A stretch of DNA of 64,000 nucleotides from Clostridia bacterium. Its GTDB lineage: Bacteria > Bacillota > Clostridia > Oscillospirales > Acutalibacteraceae. The notes beneath the pieces were generated by a model, which saw nothing but the letters and a program-made list of their open reading frames with translations, was not told the DNA's origin and did no database searches. The translations under genes and the position numbers were made by a program. Position 1 is the stretch's first letter, and every line of letters begins with the position of its first letter. Positions 8,168-14,972 of this stretch are shown here, piece by piece. Location of the stretch: the NCBI GenBank assembly GCA_900768075.1, contig CAAGBN010000061.1, forward strand, positions 1 to 64,000, read 5' to 3'.

Positions 8168-8667
8168 TATTTTCAGAAAGGAGAATCGCCATAAAAGAAC
8201 TTACTTCCAAAGAAAAACTTTTTTGCACCTATTACTGTATAAACCGCAACGGCAGAGAAGCGGCAGTAAAATCGGGATATGTATTCCCCGAAAAATCAGC
8301 AATCAAGCTTCTCAGGCGTCAGGAGATTGCTCAGGAGATCGCTCGCATTGATAAGCAACGAGAGGCCACACAAAAGGATATTTCCATCGGATATCAGAGA
8401 CTTGCTTTCGGTTGTATCAGCGATGCCGTAAAGCTTCTGTTCAGCGACGAATTATCCCCTGAGGAGATTGAAGGGATGGATCTGTTCAGCATATCCGAAA
8501 TAAAAAGAAAAAAGGGCGGAGATATCGAAATTAAATTTTTCGACCGTCTGAAAGCTCTTGAAAAACTCACGGATATGTGGAGTACCAACAAAGAAGATGA
8601 GGAAAGCTCTCTGTTTTCTGCCATTGAAAAAGGTGCAAAGGCTCTGAGAGAAGAACAGTATGAGTAA
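8152..8667 (+). CDS. terS: phage terminase small subunit
   Basis: Up to 171 residues. TerS recognises phage DNA and guides the large subunit. The core KELTSKEKLFCTYYCINRNG (from 8194) followed by REAAVKSGY is the typical helix-turn-helix start of P27/Terminase_2-like small subunits, and a C-terminal acidic helix (EDEESSLFSAIEKGAKALRE) matches the family. The best ribosome site (AAAGGAG, 8178-8184) is placed for a start at 8191, but the codon there is ATA; the nearest in-frame ATG is 8152, inside repeat C. So either AUA is used or the natural ATG was lost. It overlaps terL by 8 nt, as in working phages. Confidence 0.8.
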   Translation: MHNAELFSERRIAIKELTSKEKLFCTYYCINRNGREAAVKSGYVFPEKSAIKLLRRQEIAQEIARIDKQREATQKDISIGYQRLAFGCISDAVKLLFSDELSPEEIEGMDLFSISEIKRKKGGDIEIKFFDRLKALEKLTDMWSTNKEDEESSLFSAIEKGAKALREEQYE

Positions 8668-9922
8668 AACAAAATATGACGCTTTCTCTCAGAAACAGCT
8701 TATCGCTATGTCCTGGTGGCATCCGTCATCCCCCTACAGCACCTATGACGGTATCATCTGCGACGGTGCAGTAAGAAGCGGAAAGACAACCTGTATGTCC
8801 ATATCCTTCGTCGCATGGGCATTTTACAATTTTGACGACACTTCATTCGCAATTTGCGGCAAAACCGTAACCTCACTTAAACGTAACATAGTTTTTCCTT
8901 TGACCGGGGCACTACGAGAATTAGGTTTTGTGTGTAATGAAAAGCTGTCTCAGAATCTTATAGAAATAAGCTATAAGGGTAAAAAGAACAGGTTTTATCT
9001 TTTCGGCGGCCGTGATGAAGGGTCTGCAGCTCTTATTCAGGGCATGACCCTTGGCGGTGTGCTTCTTGACGAAGTTGCTCTGATGCCCCGCTCCTTCTGT
9101 GAGCAGGCTCTGGCAAGATGCTCCTTGCCCGGCTCAAAATACTGGTTCAACTGTAACCCTGAAAATCCTATGCACTGGTTTTATGAAAACTGGATCAAGC
9201 AGGCTCAGGATAAAAACTGTCTGTATCTTCACTTTCTTATGAAGGATAACCCCTCCCTCTCAAAGGATATTATAAGAAGATACGAGACTCTTTACAGCGG
9301 TGCATTTTACGAGCGTTTTGTTCTCGGCAAATGGGTAGCAACCGACGGTCTTGTTTATCCCGAGGTTGCAAGAGGAAAATATATCGAAACACCTCCCGTA
9401 AAAGACTTCGAAAAATACTACATATCCTGCGACTACGGCACTGTGAATCCCACCTCCTTCGGTCTGTGGGGTTTATATAAGGATGTGTGGTACCGTTTTC
9501 AGGAGTTTTACTACAGCTCCCGAATTGAAGGCAGACAACTCACTGATGAAGAGTATTACGAAAAGCTCTATGAGTTCACCGACGGCAGAAAAATAGAAGC
9601 TGTAATCATTGACCCGTCGGCTGCTTCTTTCATTCAGTGCATTCGCCGACACGGGAAGTTTAAGGTTATACCTGCGAAGAACGATGTGACAGGCGGTATT
9701 CGCAAGGTACAAGGTGCCTTCAGACAGGGCAAAATCCTCATCTTCCCTGTCTGCAAAGCATCAATCAAGGAGTTTTCCCTCTACCGTTGGGATGAGGGCT
9801 CGGGCAAGGACTGCCCGAAGAAAGAAAACGATCACGCTATGGATGAGATAAGATATTTTGTCCAGACTATCCTGTCACAGGAAAATGCCGATGACTTTTT
9901 TGTCTTCTCGGCTACACGATAA
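8660..9922 (+). CDS. terL: phage terminase large subunit (PBSX-type)
   Basis: 420 residues, full length. The ATPase/nuclease motor that packs DNA into the capsid. Walker A GAVRSGKTT (about 36-44), Walker B GGVLLDEVAL (about 132-141), and C-terminal RNase H-like nuclease motifs CDYGTVNPTSFG (about 257-268), IIDPSAA (about 315) and NDHAMDEIRYF (about 390-400) are all present, so the protein looks intact. Closest pattern is the PBSX/Terminase_3 family. Translation is coupled to terS by overlap. A structured repeat (9950-10023) lies between it and the portal gene, an unusual interruption of a phage head operon. Confidence 0.95.
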   Translation: MSKTKYDAFSQKQLIAMSWWHPSSPYSTYDGIICDGAVRSGKTTCMSISFVAWAFYNFDDTSFAICGKTVTSLKRNIVFPLTGALRELGFVCNEKLSQNLIEISYKGKKNRFYLFGGRDEGSAALIQGMTLGGVLLDEVALMPRSFCEQALARCSLPGSKYWFNCNPENPMHWFYENWIKQAQDKNCLYLHFLMKDNPSLSKDIIRRYETLYSGAFYERFVLGKWVATDGLVYPEVARGKYIETPPVKDFEKYYISCDYGTVNPTSFGLWGLYKDVWYRFQEFYYSSRIEGRQLTDEEYYEKLYEFTDGRKIEAVIIDPSAASFIQCIRRHGKFKVIPAKNDVTGGIRKVQGAFRQGKILIFPVCKASIKEFSLYRWDEGSGKDCPKKENDHAMDEIRYFVQTILSQENADDFFVFSATR

Positions 9923-9949
9923 ATCAAAGCTTGTGCTGATTGCAGGCAG

Positions 9950-10023
9950 GGGGCTCCGCGAAATCGCAACGCGATTTCCGAGGGTGCGCCCTCGAGCCGA
10001 ACGAAGTTCGGCTGCGGAGCCCC
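9950..10023. repeat. four-way-junction palindrome, family A copy 1
   Basis: 74 nt that fold with no unpaired base at the junction: outer stem GGGGCTCCGC/GCGGAGCCCC (9950-9959 with 10014-10023), then three tiled hairpins: GAAATCGC-AAC-GCGATTTC (9960-9978), CGAGGG-TGCG-CCCTCG (9979-9994), AGCCGAAC-GAA-GTTCGGCT (9995-10013). The same plan recurs at 38494-38574 and 53246-53324. It is far more G+C-rich than its surroundings. Confidence 0.85.
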
Positions 10024-10068
10024 ACCCAAAGTCAGGCACAAACCAAAAAACTAAGAAAGGAGATTGTT

Positions 10069-11226
10069 TTGGCAATAGGAAAAACTAAAAAACAACCGCC
10101 TCAGGCTGATGTTGTATCAACCGTGCAGACCGGCAAGGCTGCACATCCCTTTTCCTCTCTCGGTGGCTATTTCATAGGCAACACACCGGACTGCAATCTT
10201 TACAGAACTCTTCGTGAGTCTGTGCCACTTATTGATGCGGCAATTATGAAAACAGTTCGTCTGCTTGGCTCCTTTAAGGTCAACTGCGATGATGAAAATG
10301 CTGAAAAAGCTCTCAGACACTTCCTGAGCGAGGTAAACGTCAGTGGCACACGAACAGGCATTGATGCTTTTGTATCAACCTTTTTCGAACAACTTCTCAC
10401 CTACGGCACAGCTGTCGGTGAAATGATAACAGACGGCTACACAATAACTCACCTTTTCAACAGCGACCTTAAGGATATAAGCTTGTCCGAAGGCTCAAGT
10501 CCTGTTGACATCACTGTCAGCACAGACAACGGCTCAGGCTTTTTCAGCCCCGTCAGATATCCCTCACTGATTCTTCTGTCGGTACTCAATCCCGAGCCCG
10601 GCAAAATCTACGGCACCTCAATACTCAAGGATCTGCCCTTTGTCAGCGATGTGCTTCTTAAAATCTACAACACCATCGGCACCAACTGGGAGCGTCTCGG
10701 CAATGTTCGTTTTTCGGTTACATACAAACCTCAGAATGATGCTGTGGATAAGGCCTACGCTAAAGAAAGAGCCATGCAGATGGCATCCGAATGGAGCCGT
10801 ACCATGCAAAGCGGCAGCACTGTAAGAGACTTTGTTGCAGTGGGCGATGTAAACATCAAGGCTATCGGTGCAGAGTGTCCTATTCCTGACAGCAATATAC
10901 CTGTCAGACAGCTTCTTGAGCAGATTATTGCAAAGCTTGGCATTCCACCCTTCCTTCTCGGACTGAGCTGGTCTACCACCGAGCGTATGAGCTATCAGCA
11001 GGCAGATATTCTCACAAGTGAAATCGACTTTTACCGCAGAGAAATCACCCCGATTATTGCTAAGATCTGCCGTATGTGGCTGAGTCTCAACGGATACACC
11101 TGCGATTTTGATATCGTATGGGATAACGTTACCTTACAGGATATTTCTGAAATTGCTCAAAGCAATTACTACAACGCTCAGGCACAGAAAATTTTAAGCG
11201 AAACAGGAGGCAACACCGATGAATAA
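10069..11226 (+). CDS. phage portal protein
   Basis: 385 residues from a TTG start at 10069 with AAAGGAG 6 nt upstream; the longer frame from 9940 would translate the structured repeat and is rejected. Portal proteins form the dodecameric ring at the capsid vertex through which DNA is packed. The SPP1/HK97-like layout is visible: an N-terminal head region, SILKDLPFVSDVLLKIYNTI and the wing/stem, and the C-terminal KLGIPPFLLGLSWSTTERMS then ADILTSEIDFYRREITPI, typical of Firmicute phage portals. It overlaps the protease gene by 8 nt. It appears complete. Confidence 0.9.
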   Translation: MAIGKTKKQPPQADVVSTVQTGKAAHPFSSLGGYFIGNTPDCNLYRTLRESVPLIDAAIMKTVRLLGSFKVNCDDENAEKALRHFLSEVNVSGTRTGIDAFVSTFFEQLLTYGTAVGEMITDGYTITHLFNSDLKDISLSEGSSPVDITVSTDNGSGFFSPVRYPSLILLSVLNPEPGKIYGTSILKDLPFVSDVLLKIYNTIGTNWERLGNVRFSVTYKPQNDAVDKAYAKERAMQMASEWSRTMQSGSTVRDFVAVGDVNIKAIGAECPIPDSNIPVRQLLEQIIAKLGIPPFLLGLSWSTTERMSYQQADILTSEIDFYRREITPIIAKICRMWLSLNGYTCDFDIVWDNVTLQDISEIAQSNYYNAQAQKILSETGGNTDE

Positions 11227-12166
11227 CGAAATCTTAAGCGCAGAAAAAGAGCTCGAGCTTATCAACGGCTACACAAGAACACCTCTTACGGCTGACGATG
11301 TCTATATTTTCAGTGTCACACTCTGTGATAACGAAATCGACAGAGATTTTGAATGCTTCAGCAGAGAAAGTCTCAACAAGCTCAAGGAGCTTTTTGTCGG
11401 CAAAACAGGCATTTCTGACCACAGTATGCGTTCAAAGGATCAGGCTGCGAGAATCTTTTACTGCTATACACAGACAGATGAAACCAAGAAAACCTCAACA
11501 GGTGAAAGCTATACCGCCCTCAAGGCAAGAGCTTATGCTCTTAAAAATGAAAGCTCAAAGGCTCTTATTGATGAAATTGACGGCGGTATTAAAAAAGAGG
11601 TAAGTATCGGCTGTGCAGTGAACAACATCACCTGCAGTATATGCGGTAAGGATATGAAGGCTCACGCCTGCCAGCATATCAAGGGCAGAAAATACAAAGG
11701 AAAGCTCTGCTACGGTATTCTTGAAAATCCCGCTGATGCTTATGAATGGTCCTTTGTAGCTGTACCCGCTCAGAGAAATGCAGGAGTTACCAAGGCATTC
11801 AATATCAGCAAAAGCACTTGTGAGAACACTCAGGACATCATAAAGTCAGCTGTGGCAGGCAATGCAATCAGCCACGAAGAGACTCAAGCTCTTTTGCAGT
11901 ATATCAGCATTCTTGAAAAAGATGCAAAGCAGGTGCAGACCTATAAGGAGCATCTTGCAAAAGACATCTCCCGCTTTGCCGGTATCATTATGCCCTCAGT
12001 GAACACAAAACAGTTCACCGAAAACTGCAAATCAATGGATCTTGACTCACTTAAAAAGCTTCGCGACGATATGCAAAAGCAGGCCGGCGAGCTTTTCCCC
12101 GTGACATCACAGCTTAAAAGCAAGGCTGTAATCAATGCAAAAACAAATAACGATTTCATAATTTAA
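11219..12166 (+). CDS. prohead protease with scaffold-like C-terminus
   Basis: 315 residues. Position between portal and capsid genes, and motifs GISDHSM (His, about 63-69), KKEVSIGCAV (Ser, about 127) and EWSFVAVPAQRNAGV (about 180-194), fit a U35/HK97-type prohead maturation protease with its His/Ser pair. Between them lies a Cys/His cluster CSICGKDMKAHACQH (about 139-153), which could bind zinc; this is seen in some Firmicute phage versions. Residues about 210-310 are helical and charged, consistent with a scaffolding delta-like domain that directs capsid assembly. AGGAGG precedes the ATG. Protease call is by motif and position; catalysis is inferred. Confidence 0.75.
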   Translation: MNNEILSAEKELELINGYTRTPLTADDVYIFSVTLCDNEIDRDFECFSRESLNKLKELFVGKTGISDHSMRSKDQAARIFYCYTQTDETKKTSTGESYTALKARAYALKNESSKALIDEIDGGIKKEVSIGCAVNNITCSICGKDMKAHACQHIKGRKYKGKLCYGILENPADAYEWSFVAVPAQRNAGVTKAFNISKSTCENTQDIIKSAVAGNAISHEETQALLQYISILEKDAKQVQTYKEHLAKDISRFAGIIMPSVNTKQFTENCKSMDLDSLKKLRDDMQKQAGELFPVTSQLKSKAVINAKTNNDFII

Positions 12167-12180
12167 CAAGGAGGAAATAT

Positions 12181-12522
12181 ATGAAAAATATTTTTGACAG
12201 ATTGGTAGTAAACGAAATTACTCTTTACACCGAAGAAGACTTTACACCCGGCATGCCCGTAACAGTCGGCCCCAATCAGACTGCGACAAAGCCTGCCAAA
12301 GGTGAAAATTTTATGGGCATCTGCACAGCTAAGAGAGGCAATTACATAAGTGTTGCTTTTTCAGGCGCAGTGACAGTACCCTATTCAGGCACAGTGGTCA
12401 CAGGCTATTCATACCTTGCCGCTGACGGCGAAGGCAAGGTTAAGGAAGATTTTACTTCATCAGTTCCGCTCTTTGTTCTCAGCGTAGACACTGAAAATAA
12501 TCTTGCAACAGTTTTACTTTAA
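12181..12522 (+). CDS. probable capsid decoration/stabilisation protein
   Basis: 113 residues, beta-rich, with AAGGAGG before the ATG. It sits directly between protease/scaffold and major capsid genes, where phages encode head decoration proteins (lambda gpD-like or DUF2190-like). The pattern TPGMPVTVGPN...GICTAKRGNYISVAFSGAVT...GYSYLAADGEGKV looks like repeated short beta strands with Gly/Pro turns. I do not recognise a specific family. It is well expressed by its ribosome site and likely made in the same large amounts as the capsid protein. Confidence 0.6.
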   Translation: MKNIFDRLVVNEITLYTEEDFTPGMPVTVGPNQTATKPAKGENFMGICTAKRGNYISVAFSGAVTVPYSGTVVTGYSYLAADGEGKVKEDFTSSVPLFVLSVDTENNLATVLL

Positions 12523-12537
12523 GGAGGAAAATAAGAT

Positions 12538-13539
12538 ATGACATTTGACAACATCAGACTCGAAAAAGGCCTTTACGGCACAGGCAAAAGCTTCACTCAG
12601 GCTCTTGAAGCCATTGACCCCAGTGAAAACTATGAAGGCACTCACATGGAAGGTCTTGACGCTTATCAGAGACAGCTTAAAAGATTTGACATCAAGGTAA
12701 GCGGAAAAAACAGCGACTCTATTGAAAAATTCTTCAGATCATCAGATTCAGCAGCTCTCTTCCCCGAATACGTTTCAAGAGCAGTTGCTCAGGGCGTTGA
12801 AGAAGCTGACCTTATCTCAAAGATCACAGCTACTACAACTACAATCGAGGGTATGGATTACCGTACTATTGCTTGTAAAAGCGATGACATCACAGCCGAC
12901 GTTGTAAACGAGGGTTCAATCATCCCCGAAATGAAAATTGACATTCAGGAAAACCTTGTAAAGCTTCACAAGAGAGGCCGTGTTCTTCAGGCTTCATACG
13001 AGGTTATCAAGTTCCAGCGCCTTGACCTTTTCACAATCACTCTCAAGCAGATCGGTGCCGCTCTTGCACGCGCACAGCTTGCTGACGCTCTCAGTGTTCT
13101 TATTAACGGTGACGGCAACAACAACCCTGCTGAAGTTATGACCGTAGCAGAAAGCGGTAAGGTTACATATGCTGACCTTGTTGATTTCTGGAACAAGTTC
13201 GCTCCCTATAATCTCACAACTCTCGTTGCATCTCCCGACGCTCTTTCACAGCTTCTCAAGCTCGGTGAATTCAGAGATGCTTACACAGGTCTTGACTTCC
13301 ACTCAACAGGCAAGCTCATCACTCCCTTCGGTGCAGAACTCTATAAGAGTGCAGCTTTACCTGCAGGTACTATTATCGGTCTTGATAAGAACTGTGCCCT
13401 TGAAAAGGTACAGGCAGGCGGTATCGTAACAGAATACGACAAGCTTATTGACCGTCAGCTTGAAAGAGCTGCAATCACATCAATTGCAGGCTTTGCAAAG
13501 ATTTATCCCGATTCTTCAAAAGTGCTTTCATTAGCATAA
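12538..13539 (+). CDS. phage major capsid protein (HK97-like)
   Basis: 333 residues with AAGGAGG ahead of the ATG. It is the largest gene after the protease and decoration genes, the standard place for the major head protein. N-terminal helix-rich segment (1-110), then LVKLHKRGRVLQASYEVIKF (about 141-160), LARAQLADALSVLINGDGN in the E-loop/P-domain region, and the C-terminal LIDRQLERAAITSIAGFAKI, all typical of HK97-fold capsid proteins of clostridial siphophages. Codon use is highly biased (CTT, GCT, ATC), unlike a decaying prophage. Structure assignment is by pattern only. Confidence 0.85.
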   Translation: MTFDNIRLEKGLYGTGKSFTQALEAIDPSENYEGTHMEGLDAYQRQLKRFDIKVSGKNSDSIEKFFRSSDSAALFPEYVSRAVAQGVEEADLISKITATTTTIEGMDYRTIACKSDDITADVVNEGSIIPEMKIDIQENLVKLHKRGRVLQASYEVIKFQRLDLFTITLKQIGAALARAQLADALSVLINGDGNNNPAEVMTVAESGKVTYADLVDFWNKFAPYNLTTLVASPDALSQLLKLGEFRDAYTGLDFHSTGKLITPFGAELYKSAALPAGTIIGLDKNCALEKVQAGGIVTEYDKLIDRQLERAAITSIAGFAKIYPDSSKVLSLA

Positions 13540-13555
13540 GATAAGGAGGGCATAT

Positions 13556-13918
13556 ATGATTAATATAAGCGATGTATATGCCGCACTGTGCACATACGAA
13601 AGTGTAAGGGGATACAGCAGTGATATGCTGTTCCCCTGCTGTGAACAAGGTCTCGGCTGGGTCAGAGAAAATCTCAAGGACACTGCCGATGAAAACGACC
13701 CTCTTATTACAAGCACCGCAGCAGCTCTTGCCGACTTTTATTTCTTTCTTAAAAGACAGAGTGAAACTGACTCATACGACAGCTATAAGGTCGGCGATAT
13801 GACAGTAAGCAGAAACGCCGAAAAGGAGCTTAAGGTAGCAGAAAGAAAAAGGGACCTCGCTATTGCCCGTGCTCATTCCATACTCAAAGACGGAGGTTTT
13901 TTCTTCTGTGCTCAATAA
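13556..13918 (+). CDS. head-tail connector/adaptor (gp6-like) protein
   Basis: 120 residues with AAGGAGG before the ATG. Position directly after the major capsid gene, small helical sequence (ISDVYAALCTYESVRG; PLITSTAAALADFYFFLKRQ) and length fit the head-completion adaptor that binds below the portal. No exact family recognised. The stop overlaps the next start by 11 nt. Confidence 0.6.
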   Translation: MINISDVYAALCTYESVRGYSSDMLFPCCEQGLGWVRENLKDTADENDPLITSTAAALADFYFFLKRQSETDSYDSYKVGDMTVSRNAEKELKVAERKRDLAIARAHSILKDGGFFFCAQ

Positions 13919-14252
13919 TATAATCCATCCCCGTCTTTTTGAAAAGTACGGAGTAAAAATGAACTATATTGTGTCTTCTTCTTCAGATAAAAGCTTTGAA
14001 TTTTCTGCCTTTCTTCAGCCCCTGAGATATAAGAACAAGCTTTATCTCAGCGGTGTGCCTACAGAGCTCGGCTATGACGGACTAAAAAAATATCTTCTCA
14101 TTTGTCCGCCTGACATTGACCTTGAGCCTATAGACGGCATAAATTACAGATTATGCTTCAAAGATGCATCATATGGCGTTGACCATTGCGAAACAGTATA
14201 CGGCAAGGGCGAGGCCTTGTATCTCTGGGCAATTATCCATAAGGAGGGCTGA
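13908..14252 (+). CDS. putative head-closure/connector protein
   Basis: 114 residues from a GTG start at 13908 with CGGAGG 11 nt upstream; an ATG at 13959 is the alternative. The sequence (IHPRLFEKYGVKMNYIV; SFEFSAFLQPLRYKNKLYLSG; a C-terminal KGEALYLWAIIHKEG) looks like the small beta-barrel head-closure or minor capsid proteins found second after the capsid gene. Assignment rests on position and size; no family signature is certain. Confidence 0.5.
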   Translation: MLNNIIHPRLFEKYGVKMNYIVSSSSDKSFEFSAFLQPLRYKNKLYLSGVPTELGYDGLKKYLLICPPDIDLEPIDGINYRLCFKDASYGVDHCETVYGKGEALYLWAIIHKEG

Positions 14253-14253
14253 T

Positions 14254-14661
14254 ATGCAGTATTCCAACAACATTATCACCCGACTCATTGAATATATCAA
14301 CGAAGATGACAACCTCTCCGCTTTGGGCATAGCAATCAGAGCCTTTGATACACGAGGCTTACCCGTACCCATAAATGAAACCTACTTTTCTTTCTCCTGT
14401 AAGGAAAACTCCGTTACTTACAGCCGTAATGAAGACGGCACCGTCTCTGCAAAAAACAGCATCACCATAAAAATGAGCTGTTTCTCCCCTCTTAAGAAGT
14501 CGGCTTTCTCCGCTCACAACTTCACAGAGAAAATCATTGAAGCTATATCACACAGATTTGCAGATAACATCTCAGGCTTCAGTATAGGTGAAACTCAGTT
14601 TGACGACGACGTAAAAAGCTATAAAATCACAGGACTTATTCACTTTCAGTATAATGCATAA
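14254..14661 (+). CDS. putative tail-terminator or neck protein, last gene of the head module
   Basis: 135 residues. ATG at 14254 has AAGGAGGG 7 nt upstream and lies 1 nt after the preceding stop; the longer frame from 14164 is not needed. The protein (NNIITRLIEYINEDDNLSAL...FSIGETQFDDDVKSYKITGL) resembles minor capsid or tail-terminator proteins that cap the head-tail joint. After it no tail-tube, tape-measure or baseplate gene follows; instead a MITE-like element starts at the base after the stop. The module therefore ends exactly where tail genes should begin. Confidence 0.5.
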   Translation: MQYSNNIITRLIEYINEDDNLSALGIAIRAFDTRGLPVPINETYFSFSCKENSVTYSRNEDGTVSAKNSITIKMSCFSPLKKSAFSAHNFTEKIIEAISHRFADNISGFSIGETQFDDDVKSYKITGLIHFQYNA

Positions 14662-14970
14662 AACAAAGGCTGTCGTTTTCGCCGACGCCCCATAAGGCAG
14701 TATTTGTTTCTCGAACAAAATTCCCTGTGTTTTTGCCAAAAGCCTCGCAAGGCGACAGCCTTGCTGCATTTTGTGGCTTCAACACAAGAAATTTTTAGTT
14801 TTTACGAAACTGCGAAACACTTTAAAAAGCGAAATATCGTTGCAAAAAAAGGCGAAAATCACCGATAATGCTGACGCATATCGGTGATTTTTAACGTATT
14901 ATTGTGATGTTAGTTCAGTTTTTAAAGAAATACTGCCTTATGGGGTGTCGGCGTTCCGGCAGCCTTTGTT
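14662..14970. mobile_element. MITE-like 309-bp element with long terminal inverted repeats
   Basis: Left end AACAAAGGCTG (14662-14672) with CGCCGACGCCCCATAAGG continuing to AGTATTT (14680-14705); right end is its inverted copy (14928-14953 and 14960-14970), differing at one base in the 26-nt inner block. The interior has no gene but holds a strong hairpin AAAATCACCGATA/TATCGGTGATTTT (14855-14892). It fills the whole gap between two converging stop codons and could also act as a bidirectional terminator. No clear target-site duplication seen. Confidence 0.65.
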
Positions 14971-14972
14971 AT

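Noticed and set aside
9858..10088. Small frames across the end of terL and the cloverleaf repeat (both strands)
   Set aside because: They follow the palindromic G+C-rich repeat, lack ribosome sites and overlap terL and the portal start.
8152..14661. Complete prophage
   Set aside because: No integrase, repressor, replication, tail, holin or endolysin gene is present within the window, and both flanks are host genes.
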